Assembly: GCA_046328525.1 (NCBI GenBank)
Contig: JAXLWK010000004.1
Span: 1 to 64,000, forward strand
DNA: 64,000 nucleotides
Direction: 5' to 3'
Source: JBDHWG01 sp046328525
Lineage (GTDB): Bacteria; Chloroflexota; Anaerolineae; Epilineales; JAHCIE01
The translations under genes were made by a program, and so were the position numbers. Positions 41,976 to 51,996 of this stretch are shown one piece after another. The notes beneath the pieces are model-generated. The model was not told where the DNA came from, made no database searches, and was given only the letters and a program-made list of their open reading frames with translations. The number at the start of each line of letters is the position of its first letter. Within the stretch, counting starts at the first letter, position 1.

Positions 41976-43753
41976 CGCGTCTCACGGGCAACGATGTAGA
42001 AGCGCTGGCGGACGCCCTGACGGCGACGCAGCAAGAGGTGTTGGACCTGCTGTCGTGGCTGCCTTTCGCGCCGGTGGAGGTGCTGATGCGCCTGATGGGG
42101 CTAGGCGGACCGGCAGAGGTGTATCGGGTGATTGGGCGGTTGGATGCGCTGGGGCTGATTGGGCGCATCCAGCCGCCCCTCGAAAGCGGGCACAACCCGC
42201 GCCTGGCCTACCTGACGGGACTGGGGGTAGCGATTGTGGCATTGGAAAATGGGATTGATGCCGCGACGTTGGCCCAAGGGCGGCGGCTGCGGCGCGGTGA
42301 CTTGCTTCGACGGCTGCCGCGCCTGCCCCACGACCTGGCCCTGTACCGTCTCCTCGCGGCCGTCGCCGCTTCCGGTCCCGAGCCACCGACACTCGTGGGC
42401 TGGCAGGCGCCGTGGCATCTGAGCTACCGACGCAGATCCGAGAGCATCGTCACGGTACGGACGCCGGCGCGGGCATGTTTGCGGTGGGGCGACGTAGAAG
42501 GAGAGTACTTGCTCATCGCAGACGTGGGAGGTGTCCCGCTACGGCGCTATCAACGGCTGCTACGGGGCCTGGTCGAGTGGCGGCACGTCGAGGGCGGCGC
42601 GCTGCCACTGGTCGTGGTAGGCACGGTCGGGGCGACTCGCGCGACAGCTTGGCGCAATCTCCTGGTGGAAGCGGGACGTGTACAGCGCGATAGTCCCCTG
42701 GAGGGCCAGGTCGTGACGTGGGCGCAAGTTAGACGGGGTGAGGTGGAGATTGGGGAGGTTCGAGGGCAACTTTGCCAGGCGCGTGCACGACCTGCTCCGG
42801 TCAAAGAGCAAGTTAGCGTGCACAACAATGTCAAGACCTGGAACCTACGCGGCTTGGAGGCGACGTTGACGGTAGAGAAGCTGCCGGCCAAGAACCAACT
42901 TGCGTCGCTTGCACTGACCCTGACAGCAGTGGATCGGGAGATGCTGGACGTGACCGCTCGTCACCCGTTCCTGTCGCCGGCTGACCTGGCCGAGATCATA
43001 GACTGGACGGCCCCCTGGGCGCGACGGCAATGTGATCGCCTCGTCGCGCTTGGAGCTTTGAGGCGACTAACCGCCGATGAAGTCGGGCTGCAAGCAGCGG
43101 CGGGCGGTTGGCTAGAGGTGACACGCGTGGCGCTGCGACTGCTGGCCGAAAACCGAGGGCTAACCGTGGCCGAGGCGATGCACTGGCTAGGGTATGTGGG
43201 TGGTGGACCCCAGGAAGCGATTGGCGTGCGGCGGAAGTTGGTGCAGGTGCTAGACCACACCCTCGGGGTCAACGGCGTATTCGTGGGGCTGTATCGAGCG
43301 GCGCGCCGGGCGCGAGCGGAAGGGCGTGACGAGCGAGTGATAGTCTGGCGCAGCGCGGCCCAGTGTGGGCAGGGCATGATCCGCCCTGACGGCTACGGAG
43401 TCTACACGATCGCCGGCAAACGGCACAGCTTCTGGTTGGAGTACGATCGAGGGACGATGCGGCAGCCGGCATTGCAGGCAAAGTTTGAGGCATACGCCGA
43501 GTATCACGAGCGCCGCCTCTACCGCCGCGACTACGCCAACATGCCAGCGCTGCTAATTGTCACACAGCGCGCTGCTGACGAAGCACGCATCCTCGATGCA
43601 CTACAAGCAGCGGGTTTGGGGAATGATAACGGTTTCGCAATCTGGCTCACCAACGAGGCGACTGTGCACAGTCAGAACAATGGCGAGGGGATGCGCGGCC
43701 CGATCTGGCAGCGTGTCGGAAGCCGGACGCTCGAGCGAAGTCGGTGGCCATAG
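41972..43753 (+). CDS. Replication-relaxation-family protein
   Basis: A 593-aa protein whose start GTG overlaps the ATPase stop (GTGA), so it is translationally coupled. The N-terminal ~110 residues include a winged-helix segment (LLSWLPFAPVEVLMRLMGLG, VYRVIGRLDALGLIG), and a second such domain occurs at ~310-370 (LSPADLAEIIDWTAPWARRQ). The C-terminal ~150 residues have RPDGYGVYTIAGKRHSFWLE followed by DRGT, the signature of the Replic_Relax family, which has an endonuclease-like core. These proteins occur on integrative elements beside FtsK/HerA-type ATPases and are thought to act in replication or DNA relaxation. Here it may serve as the nicking or initiator protein for the iteron region; that is inference. 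Confidence 0.85.
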   Translation: MTRLTGNDVEALADALTATQQEVLDLLSWLPFAPVEVLMRLMGLGGPAEVYRVIGRLDALGLIGRIQPPLESGHNPRLAYLTGLGVAIVALENGIDAATLAQGRRLRRGDLLRRLPRLPHDLALYRLLAAVAASGPEPPTLVGWQAPWHLSYRRRSESIVTVRTPARACLRWGDVEGEYLLIADVGGVPLRRYQRLLRGLVEWRHVEGGALPLVVVGTVGATRATAWRNLLVEAGRVQRDSPLEGQVVTWAQVRRGEVEIGEVRGQLCQARARPAPVKEQVSVHNNVKTWNLRGLEATLTVEKLPAKNQLASLALTLTAVDREMLDVTARHPFLSPADLAEIIDWTAPWARRQCDRLVALGALRRLTADEVGLQAAAGGWLEVTRVALRLLAENRGLTVAEAMHWLGYVGGGPQEAIGVRRKLVQVLDHTLGVNGVFVGLYRAARRARAEGRDERVIVWRSAAQCGQGMIRPDGYGVYTIAGKRHSFWLEYDRGTMRQPALQAKFEAYAEYHERRLYRRDYANMPALLIVTQRAADEARILDALQAAGLGNDNGFAIWLTNEATVHSQNNGEGMRGPIWQRVGSRTLERSRWP

Positions 43754-43866
43754 ATCGGCTTAGCCTCATCGCCCAGGAATTGCTCGATGTCGTTGGTACA
43801 AAGAACCTCAGATGCGCTTCCGCCGGAGGCCGCCTAGCCTGCTTAGCAGGGCTTAGCATAACGGGT

Positions 43867-43895
43867 TTGACAAGCATTCCACCTCATGGCACAAT
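43867..43895 (+). promoter_or_regulatory. Probable promoter of the rhs toxin gene
   Basis: TTGACA (43867-43872), 17-bp spacer, CACAAT (43890-43895) with a TG one base before the hexamer. It lies 124 bp upstream of the rhs start. The small hairpin CCTGCT-T-AGCAGG near 43838-43850 may terminate the preceding gene. Confidence 0.6.
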
Positions 43896-44018
43896 AGCTT
43901 CGTGACTCGCTGCCTCTCAAGTTGAAGGTGGCGTTGTTCGCTCTCCCCTCCACTCGTCCTATCCGCGCGACGCCATTGCCTTGTCACAGGTCTCCTTTGA
44001 GAGAAAGTAGAGGCGCCG

Positions 44019-47000
44019 ATGTCTCGCATCCCGCATTCCCTGGTAGCGAGGGGGTTCCTGGGCTTCGGTGTTGTGCTGGCTGTCCTGCTGCTCTCGGGCG
44101 CTCTCGTCTCTGCCCAGCCAGGAAGCCCGCCGGAACCTTTGTCAGCGGCCCGAGTGACGGCGACACCGGCCGCTCCCCAACCACCGCTCCTGCTGCCTGC
44201 AACGACCTCCTCCGATGCTCTGCCTGCCTATCCCGGCCCCTCTCTGTCAGCGCCCACACCAACCCCCTGGCTCATCCCGCCGATCGCGTCTCCGTTCGTT
44301 TCTCCAACTATGACCCAGGCGGCTGTCATTCCGCCGGCCACGCCCACCTCGGCGCCCACTGAAGAAGCCACCGCTACGCCGCTCCCCAACCCATCGCCCT
44401 CTGACTACTACGATCTGGCCTATCTGGCGCGCCGGCCCCGGGTTCCCCCGACCCATGGCCAGGTTGACCCAACTGTTGGGGGCCACATTGACGCCGGGCC
44501 GTTGCACCTGGACTTCCCGAGCAACGCTTACCATCACCCCCTCACCGTTGACGTGGAAACAGAACCCACGTATCCACGCCTCAAACCGTACCTCACGCCG
44601 CGCCTTTTCTTCACAATCAATCTCACCGATACAGTCACCAATGACCCGGTGCATGTCCTCGACAGGCCGACCGAGCTGCGGATTGACCTGGCGGCCCTGC
44701 CTGGGTTTGTCGTAGACGGGGTCAACGTCGCGCTGTATGACCTGGATCCGACGACTCTCGAATGGGAGCTGGTTCCGTCCACCCTCCGTGGACAAGTGCT
44801 GGTGGCGTCCGTCACTCAATTCTCGGCGTATAGCCTGACGACAGACTACGGCAAAGACTGGCAGCCCGGCGCCAAAACCGATACTGTGAATGTGGACCTC
44901 TTCACGGGTTCGACCACCCTGGCGATCCCCCTCGACGTACCTGAGGGGACGGCCAAGATGATGCCCCATCTGACGTTGAGCTACTCCAGTGTTGTGCCGG
45001 ACCAGATCAACGATGTCCTGGCGCGCCAGGACGCTCTGGCCAACGAGTCGCCCTCGACGCAGGCTGACTGGCTCGGCCTGGGCTGGAGCTTGGACCTGGG
45101 GCGGATCACATCGGTCGTCACGGGCATAGACCAGGTGACGCCCGTGAATGGACCTGCGCCGAACATCCCGACGTACTACCTGGAGCTGAATGGCACACGC
45201 GAGAAGCTCGTCTGTATCACCCCCAATTGTCAGAACCATAAGGCAAAGACCGACGCATTAGAGTTCAAGACGGAACGCGACAGCTATCTGCGAATCATCC
45301 GTCGGTATACACCGACACTTGGCAAAAACGACCACGGGGTCTGGTGGGAGGTGTGGGACAGGTCGGGGACGTACTATCGCTTCGGCTACTCGTACAACTC
45401 CGAGCACCTGCGGGGCTGGGCGCAGTACGGGGGTGGGGAAGACAACACCTGGGGCGGCGCGCCGGCGTGGGGCTATTCCCTGGATCGCGTCGTAGACACC
45501 CACGGCAACCGCATGGAGGTTGATTACTTCCAAGATTGGTACTGGCCGGATGGCAAGGTCCACAGCCAGGACCCCTACCGCAAGAACAAGTGTGAAGTCC
45601 CGTGGCAGGATTCTTTTGGTGTCTGGCATACCAGGCAAGATTATCATCCGTATGATCGCGCGGCGTACCCGGCCGTGATCCGCTACACCTTCAGTGGCAC
45701 GGCCGACGGCACACCCACGTTCGGTCAGCAGTATCAGCGAGAGATTCGCTTCAACGAGAACCTGTGGCGAACGCCCACGAATCCGCAGCAACCGACGCAC
45801 ACCTGGGTGACGCGCGATTGGCGCGCCAACCAGGAAGGCACGACGTGGGGGTTTAGCGCCAATCGGGTGCAAGACCAGGGGCTTTCAGCGGGTCAGGATA
45901 TTGACAAGTCCCTCAACGACTACATCATGCAGGGGAGCGGCCAATGCAACTACTACTACATTCAGCGCTATAAGCTCGAAGAGATCACCAGCTACATCAA
46001 GACCTCGCCGAACGCGCGAGAGCTGCCCTTCCGCAAGTACGCGTTTACGTATGATACTGCGACGCCGATCTGGGACAGGTATACCGAGACAAAGCGCCCG
46101 ACAATTCGCCTGACGGCCATCAGCGAATACGGCGGCGCCAACTTCGCCACGCCGCTGTACGCCAGCAACGCCCCCTCTTACAAGTTCAGCTACGACAACT
46201 TCGATGGGCCGGGCCGCTCGCCGCTCGCGCGCCACCAGCTGACGCGCGTTGAGACGGCGTTGGGCGGGCTGATTGACCTGACCTACCAGGCCTATAGTCC
46301 CGAGAGCCGGGGGCAGCATCACGTGCCGGATATCAGTCGCAATCGCGTTCAACTGCGCAAGCTGAACCCGATGTCTGGCGACCCCGTCATGCAGTATCTC
46401 TACAATTACCCGAGTATCGGCCGCTACGACACAGACAATCATCGGCTCATCTGGTTCGATTGGGCGCAAGTCACGGATGCGGCGGGCCACGCTGTCCAGC
46501 ACTTCTTCTTCACCAACCAGCCCGTCACCGACAACCGCGGCCTGGCCTATAGCGCCAACGACACCAAGTGGTTGCGCGGCCGGGAGTATGAAACCGACAC
46601 CGTTCACGCCTGGACTGACGGCACAGGGGGCGGGAACGGCACGAAACGAAGGATTCTCAATCAGTTTCGTCTACCTGACCACGGCGCAAGCGGGAACGTC
46701 CGCGCCGTCGAGCTCAGCAAAACCTGGGCCTTCCCCGACCCCGGCGCCATCGTCTACCCGACCGGCTTCGCCGACGTCCAGGAGTATGCCTACGACGATT
46801 ATGGAAATGTCACGGATGAATGGGATTGCGAAGGGCTGACCGATCTCAACGATCCTAACCCGGATCGCTACAACTGTGCGCCCTCGCCCACGAATCCCGC
46901 CGGTCATTACACGCGCGCCACCAAGCGCTGGTTCGAGCCGCGCTCGACCCCCGATGCCAATGCGCCCGGCCAATACAGCTACATCGTGGACAAAGCAGTG

Positions 47001-50000
47001 ATCGAGGGGGTCAACGGCCCATATGGCGTCGGACCGTGGTGGCCGAAGGTCACGTACTACAGCTACGACGGGCGGAACGCTATCCCGTGGAGCGGCGGGC
47101 GCTTCGTCCCAGGCGTCGCCGGGCCGACGACGAAGGGCGAGCTGAGCTGGATGCGCCGCGTGGACTGCTGGCAGTGCGCCAGCGAGACGACGGCGGATAC
47201 CCACTACGATTACGACAGCTACGGCAACCGCACCGTCGAGACGACGTGGCCTGAGTTTTCGGTGAACGGGCAGACGGTCGGCGCCCCGCGCCCGGTCACG
47301 ACGACGTATGAGAGCGCCCTCCATACATTTGTCGAGCAGATCACCCAGACGAACCAGCTTGTCTACGAAAAGGCGGGGTGGGACGACACGGCGTACCGCT
47401 GGCAGGCCCCCGGCTGGATCGAGGATGCGAATGGCAGCGGCTCGCGCGTCACCTACACCTATGACGACTTCGGCCGTCGGCGCAACATCACGCGCCCAGG
47501 CGATATGGACCCGACCGAGCACTACGACTACGTCTACAATGCGGCGGAAACGGCCCGGCTGAGTGTCAGCGCGAAGAAGCGGTTGGACGCGAACCGGGTC
47601 ATACCCTCGACCGTCTTCTACGACGGCCTGGGCCGTCCCATCCTCACCAAGACCGAGCACCCCGCCGCGGCCGGGGAGGCGCAGGCCGTCGCCACTTACT
47701 ACAACAATCGTGGCTTGAAGAGCGCCGACACCGAGCCGTACTGGCCGGGCTCCTTCAACATTTGCGGGGGCAACGACACGTGCTTCGGCGGCCGCCCGTC
47801 CCTGGGAAGCCCGACGCTGAAGTACACCACGTATCAGTACGATGCGTTCGGCGCGCTGGCGCTCACCATTCGGCCAGACAGCACAACCTCCGTCGTGACG
47901 CCTCTTCGCGAGCAGCGCACGACATACACCGCCCATCGCGGCGCACCGTTCGACATCAGCGGCCTCAATCCGAGCTTCGAGACGTCGGGCGGCGGGGCGT
48001 GCGCCCAGGGCTGGACCTGCGGGGATGGGGTCGCCCAGCGCGTGGGAACCGGGGTGGACGGGCGCTTTGCCCTGCGCATCGGGTCATCGAGGAGTTCGGG
48101 GCCGGTGCGCGCCGAAGCCTCGACGACCTATGGCTCGGTTGTGCTGCCCAAGAACTGGACTTTCACATTGTCGTGGCTGGCGCGGCGGATGTACGGCAAT
48201 GGAACAGTGCGGGCCATTGTCAAGGTCAACGGGACGGAGGCGACTGGGGCGGCGGACTATCCCGTCAGCGCGCCGGGCTTGCAGTGGCAGCTCTTCCACC
48301 GCACGTTCACGGCCCCGGTTGACGGCGCCACGCTGACGGTCGGCTTCGAGATTCCTGCCGAAACGCAGGTGGAGATAGACGGCTTGCAGATGACGTGGGC
48401 CGACGTGCGGGAGCGGTCGGAGGAGAGTGATGGGCTGGGGCGCACGACGCGGGTCGAGGAGCGCACAGATGTGGCGACGCGCCTGGCGACGACGTACGCC
48501 TACGACCCGCTGGACCGGGTCATCTCGGTCACCGACCCCAACGGCAACGTCACAACCTCCAGCCGACTGGACCCAACGAATGATAAGACCCGCCTGGACC
48601 GTCTGAGCGTAAGCGACCCAGATCGCGGAACGTGGACGTATCAGTACGACCCGCAGGGCAACGTCAAGCTGCAAACCGACGGACGCGGGCAGCAGGTGAG
48701 CTACAGCTACGACAGCCTCGACCGCTTGACGGGCAAGAGCTATCCGAACGACCCAAGCACGCCATCGGTGACGACCACCTACGACGATGGGACAGCGGGC
48801 GCGTTCCGCAAGGGCCGCCGCACGCAGATGAGTGTCGGGGGTGACACGGTGACCTACACCTACGACGGACGCGGGCGGGTCACCCAGGAGGCGCGGGTCA
48901 TCGCCAGTTGGAACTATCCGACCGGCTACGACTACAACAGCGCGGACAAGGTGATTCGTCAAAAGTACCCCGACGACGAAGTGGTGACGACCACCTACAA
49001 TAGCGCCGGGCGCATCATCAAGGTCAGCGGGACGAGTGACTACCTGGCGAGCCAGACGTACAACGTGGCGGGCCAGCCGACGAATGCCACCCTCGGCAAC
49101 GGCGTCCACACCTCCTACGACTACGACGCCGCCAGCCAGCGCCTGACTCAGTTACAGACCTGGGCGAAGAACGCGGGCAGTGGAGTTCTGGACTCAGACC
49201 TGCGTTACAGCTACGACACGTTTGGCAGTATGACTTTCATTGAGGAAAAGCAGGATGGAACGCAAAACCAGAGCTTCAACTACGACACCCTTGACCGCCT
49301 GACGATGGCGGACGGCCCCTTCGCCCAGACATTCGCCTACGACAACCTGGGCAACCTGACCCAGCGCGACGGTCAGACGTACCGCTACGAGGGGGGCAAG
49401 CCCCACGCCGTCAGCCACCTGGGTACGGACGCCGCAGCGCGCTTCGGCTACGACCGGGCGGGCGCCATGACGACACGCGGCAGCCAGACTCTGGACTACG
49501 ACGCCGAGGGACGCCTCACGACGGTGAAGTGGGGCGCGACGGAGCTGGAGACCTACCGCTACGATGGCGACGGCGCGCTGACGCGCCGCACCAGCACGCC
49601 CTTGCCGGCCCAGGCGCTGTACAGCCAGGACTTCGCGAGCCAGCCGCCGGGCTGGACCAGCGCCTGGTCGGACGGCGGCAGTGTGACGTGGGGTGTCAAC
49701 CCCAACGACGGCACGGGCCATACGACCACCCTGCGGCTGACGGGCAACGCGACGGACTGGACGGTGGAGACGTACCGCAACGGGAACGTCGGCGACACGC
49801 AGCAGGTGCGGGTGGCGTTCAAGCTGAGCCAGACGGGGAGCGGGGCGGTGGTGGCGCTGGAGAGCACCGACGTGGCCAACTACGTCGGGGTGTACGAAGA
49901 GCAGGGGACGCTGTATCTGCGGACGCGCGTGGGGGCGAGCTTCACGAACCAGCTGATGCTGATGAGCGGGCTGGACACGACGGCGTGGTACGTGTTGGAG

Positions 50001-51374
50001 ATAGCGGCGGATGAGGCGGCGGGGTTCCGGGTGAGCGTGTGGCAGGAGGGGGCGGAAGGGACGCGCTCCGAGGCGCGGTACGAGATGCCGCGGGGGTTGA
50101 GCTGGCGGTTCCACGCCTGGGCGCACACGGGGTCGCTGTACCTCGACGGGCCAAAAGCGGACGGCGCGTACAAGGAGGAGCGGCCGGCTGGGACGACGAG
50201 CGACGCGCGGGTGATTGGCCAGTACTACGAGTACGACCATGCGCTGAACCGCCAGACGAAGCGGTACTACGCCGAGGGGAAGCTGCTGGCGACGCGCATG
50301 ACCATCTTCGGGTGTCCGCCGGTGGGGACATGCGAGACGCTGACGTACGTGCAGGCGGATCATCTCGGCTCGACGAGCACGCTGACGGACACGAGCGGGA
50401 AGGTAGTGGGGCGAGAGCGCTACAGCGCGTTCGGGGAGCGGCGGCGGGGCGAGACGCCACCGACGACGGATCGGCTCTACACCGGCCAGCAGTACAACAG
50501 CGTGAGCGGGTTGTATCACTACAGCGACGGCACAAGCGCCGGTCGGTTTTACGACCCCGTACTGGCGCGGTTCATCCAGCCCGACAGCGTCACGCCCGGT
50601 AGCGGCAGCCAGGCGCTCAACCGCTACGCGTATTCCGCCAACAACCCCGTCAGATACACCGACCCAACGGGACACGCCTTCAAGGACGACAACCCAGGTG
50701 GCGAATGGGGCAGTCCCATTGCGATGAATGCTGTCTACGACGACCGCAACTTCGACCTGTTCATGCAGGCCTACGGCGACTACAATGTTGAATACGATCC
50801 AGTTCTGAACAACATCGAACAGACGCCGTGGTCGTACCTGGACGTGAGGGGGACGCGGTCGGCCATCCAGGTCACGCAAGGGCGGTGGGCCCTGGAGCAC
50901 GGCGTAGTCGGGTGGCAAAACCTGATGCTGGCTGGCGGCGTCGGCGTTATGCTTGGCGTGGTGGGTGCGACCGGAAACGGCGCAGACCAGGAGGCAATCC
51001 CGAGTGTCAATCCCTCTAACGCAGTGGAATCTGATGTAGTCAAGTCTGGCATAGTGCAAATCGAGATTCGGAGAAGTAAGTATCCAGAGGCAGCGAGCCA
51101 TATCGAGGATGCTCAGGCAGCGGGCCATCCGAGTATTCTAACAATTGATCGTACGGGTACTGATGCTCGTAGAGCTGCCTCTATGCAGGGTAATCCGACC
51201 ATAACAGGCCTTGACAGAGATGAGTACCCGCCGGCAATGTTCAAGGAAGGTGGCTCAGGAGCTAGTGTTCGTAGCATTAACCGTGCCCAAAATCGAGGCG
51301 CCGGAGCGTGTATCGGGAACGCATGCCGTAGTCTAGATGATGGCGCACAAATAGAAATCATTGTCGTGCCGTAA
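44019..51374 (+). CDS. Secreted SpvB/Rhs YD-repeat toxin with NucA/NucB-type DNase tip
   Basis: A 2451-aa polymorphic toxin. Residues 1-32 are a signal peptide (LGFGVVLAVLLLSGALVSAQ); a Pro/Thr-rich stalk follows to ~125. From ~290 comes an SpvB/TcaC-like segment (VNVDLFTGSTTLAIPLDVPE, HLTLSYSS), then YD repeats (many YDxxGR/N motifs) to ~1860. Residues ~1868-2050 are a concanavalin/LamG-like domain, and the Rhs end is at ~2110-2220 (DHLGSTSTLTD, YSAFGERRRGE, LYHYSDGTSAGRFYDP, closing with DPTGH). The variable tip (2221-2451) ends in a NucA/NucB domain: KYPEAASHI, LTIDRTGTDARR, DEYPPAMFKEGGSGA near 2401, NRAQNRGAG and DGAQIEIIVV. It cuts DNA in target cells. The immunity gene follows 12 bp later. 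AGAGG precedes ATG 44019. Confidence 0.93.
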   Translation: MSRIPHSLVARGFLGFGVVLAVLLLSGALVSAQPGSPPEPLSAARVTATPAAPQPPLLLPATTSSDALPAYPGPSLSAPTPTPWLIPPIASPFVSPTMTQAAVIPPATPTSAPTEEATATPLPNPSPSDYYDLAYLARRPRVPPTHGQVDPTVGGHIDAGPLHLDFPSNAYHHPLTVDVETEPTYPRLKPYLTPRLFFTINLTDTVTNDPVHVLDRPTELRIDLAALPGFVVDGVNVALYDLDPTTLEWELVPSTLRGQVLVASVTQFSAYSLTTDYGKDWQPGAKTDTVNVDLFTGSTTLAIPLDVPEGTAKMMPHLTLSYSSVVPDQINDVLARQDALANESPSTQADWLGLGWSLDLGRITSVVTGIDQVTPVNGPAPNIPTYYLELNGTREKLVCITPNCQNHKAKTDALEFKTERDSYLRIIRRYTPTLGKNDHGVWWEVWDRSGTYYRFGYSYNSEHLRGWAQYGGGEDNTWGGAPAWGYSLDRVVDTHGNRMEVDYFQDWYWPDGKVHSQDPYRKNKCEVPWQDSFGVWHTRQDYHPYDRAAYPAVIRYTFSGTADGTPTFGQQYQREIRFNENLWRTPTNPQQPTHTWVTRDWRANQEGTTWGFSANRVQDQGLSAGQDIDKSLNDYIMQGSGQCNYYYIQRYKLEEITSYIKTSPNARELPFRKYAFTYDTATPIWDRYTETKRPTIRLTAISEYGGANFATPLYASNAPSYKFSYDNFDGPGRSPLARHQLTRVETALGGLIDLTYQAYSPESRGQHHVPDISRNRVQLRKLNPMSGDPVMQYLYNYPSIGRYDTDNHRLIWFDWAQVTDAAGHAVQHFFFTNQPVTDNRGLAYSANDTKWLRGREYETDTVHAWTDGTGGGNGTKRRILNQFRLPDHGASGNVRAVELSKTWAFPDPGAIVYPTGFADVQEYAYDDYGNVTDEWDCEGLTDLNDPNPDRYNCAPSPTNPAGHYTRATKRWFEPRSTPDANAPGQYSYIVDKAVIEGVNGPYGVGPWWPKVTYYSYDGRNAIPWSGGRFVPGVAGPTTKGELSWMRRVDCWQCASETTADTHYDYDSYGNRTVETTWPEFSVNGQTVGAPRPVTTTYESALHTFVEQITQTNQLVYEKAGWDDTAYRWQAPGWIEDANGSGSRVTYTYDDFGRRRNITRPGDMDPTEHYDYVYNAAETARLSVSAKKRLDANRVIPSTVFYDGLGRPILTKTEHPAAAGEAQAVATYYNNRGLKSADTEPYWPGSFNICGGNDTCFGGRPSLGSPTLKYTTYQYDAFGALALTIRPDSTTSVVTPLREQRTTYTAHRGAPFDISGLNPSFETSGGGACAQGWTCGDGVAQRVGTGVDGRFALRIGSSRSSGPVRAEASTTYGSVVLPKNWTFTLSWLARRMYGNGTVRAIVKVNGTEATGAADYPVSAPGLQWQLFHRTFTAPVDGATLTVGFEIPAETQVEIDGLQMTWADVRERSEESDGLGRTTRVEERTDVATRLATTYAYDPLDRVISVTDPNGNVTTSSRLDPTNDKTRLDRLSVSDPDRGTWTYQYDPQGNVKLQTDGRGQQVSYSYDSLDRLTGKSYPNDPSTPSVTTTYDDGTAGAFRKGRRTQMSVGGDTVTYTYDGRGRVTQEARVIASWNYPTGYDYNSADKVIRQKYPDDEVVTTTYNSAGRIIKVSGTSDYLASQTYNVAGQPTNATLGNGVHTSYDYDAASQRLTQLQTWAKNAGSGVLDSDLRYSYDTFGSMTFIEEKQDGTQNQSFNYDTLDRLTMADGPFAQTFAYDNLGNLTQRDGQTYRYEGGKPHAVSHLGTDAAARFGYDRAGAMTTRGSQTLDYDAEGRLTTVKWGATELETYRYDGDGALTRRTSTPLPAQALYSQDFASQPPGWTSAWSDGGSVTWGVNPNDGTGHTTTLRLTGNATDWTVETYRNGNVGDTQQVRVAFKLSQTGSGAVVALESTDVANYVGVYEEQGTLYLRTRVGASFTNQLMLMSGLDTTAWYVLEIAADEAAGFRVSVWQEGAEGTRSEARYEMPRGLSWRFHAWAHTGSLYLDGPKADGAYKEERPAGTTSDARVIGQYYEYDHALNRQTKRYYAEGKLLATRMTIFGCPPVGTCETLTYVQADHLGSTSTLTDTSGKVVGRERYSAFGERRRGETPPTTDRLYTGQQYNSVSGLYHYSDGTSAGRFYDPVLARFIQPDSVTPGSGSQALNRYAYSANNPVRYTDPTGHAFKDDNPGGEWGSPIAMNAVYDDRNFDLFMQAYGDYNVEYDPVLNNIEQTPWSYLDVRGTRSAIQVTQGRWALEHGVVGWQNLMLAGGVGVMLGVVGATGNGADQEAIPSVNPSNAVESDVVKSGIVQIEIRRSKYPEAASHIEDAQAAGHPSILTIDRTGTDARRAASMQGNPTITGLDRDEYPPAMFKEGGSGASVRSINRAQNRGAGACIGNACRSLDDGAQIEIIVVP
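50253..50490 (+). repeat. 238-bp identical block shared with the first orphan cassette (copy 1)
   Basis: By eye this stretch, from CAGACGAAGCGGTACTAC to CTCTACACCGGCCAGC, is identical to 52186-52423 (same length, no mismatch found). It encodes the Rhs hyperconserved end and gives a substrate for homologous tip exchange. Confidence 0.9.
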
Positions 51375-51386
51375 GGGAGAAGGATT

Positions 51387-51854
51387 ATGAAAAGCGAATC
51401 CTTTGACCTATCGGTACTGTATTCAACGCTGGCCGTCTTCGACCCGAGTTTAGAGCAGCCTTTCAACGATTGGTCTGACCAACATGTCGCCCAAGGCTTT
51501 AGTTGGCGTCCGGGTAGTGTTTCATTTGCAACTCTCCAGGAGGGCGGCTCGCACCGAATAGAGGTCGAGCTGGCCGAACAGTTTAGCCTTCAAGACAACA
51601 CGAAGCGGGCAATAGTTGTACCGTTTTCAATAAATGCAGCAAGTTTGGTTGAGGTCGCCAGCATCCCAAGTAGCAGATTAATCCAATTTCCCGAAGGAGA
51701 TTATGAATTATACTACGAGGCAGGCCAAGATGAGGTGGGGCCGTGGTGCCGTTTGACTTTTGTGCCTGGCAGTAACAGAGAGGCGCGCATCTTACGGGCG
51801 GACGAAGAACTGTCCCCTTCCTATCCCTTAACGATGCAGGCAGACCCAGCCTAA
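51387..51854 (+). CDS. ComJ/Nin-like nuclease inhibitor, immunity protein of the NucA tip
   Basis: A 155-aa cytosolic protein matching the ComJ (Nin) family. In Bacillus subtilis Nin inhibits the competence nuclease NucA. Shared features are an N-terminal FDLSVLYSTLAVFD, DWSDQHVAQGFSWRPGSVSF, a middle VVPFSIN, and FPEGDYELYYEAG before the C-terminus, in the same order and spacing as in Nin. It starts 12 bp after the stop of the NucA-tipped Rhs gene, with GGAGAAGGA before ATG 51387. The role as cognate immunity is inferred from family, partner and position, all of which agree. The C-terminal ~20 residues are divergent. Confidence 0.85.
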   Translation: MKSESFDLSVLYSTLAVFDPSLEQPFNDWSDQHVAQGFSWRPGSVSFATLQEGGSHRIEVELAEQFSLQDNTKRAIVVPFSINAASLVEVASIPSSRLIQFPEGDYELYYEAGQDEVGPWCRLTFVPGSNREARILRADEELSPSYPLTMQADPA

Positions 51855-51996
51855 TGAGAGGCGAACAAGACATATTACTTGCCTCTGTCGTCCTCGTGCA
51901 TGGGAGGACCTTTGATCCTGCATATCCTTACCATCCAACTGAACACCCAACGATTACGCCCAGAGATACCGCACTAACCTCGTCAGCAGCAGCCAG

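Noticed and set aside
43754..44018. Possible second att site at the end of the replication-relaxation gene
   Set aside because: No copy of the junction sequence near 34632-34650 was found here, so the right end of the element cannot be placed.
49194..51128. 644-codon minus-strand reading opposite the rhs gene
   Set aside because: Mirror frame of the YD-repeat gene, rich in Arg and Pro; no start site.
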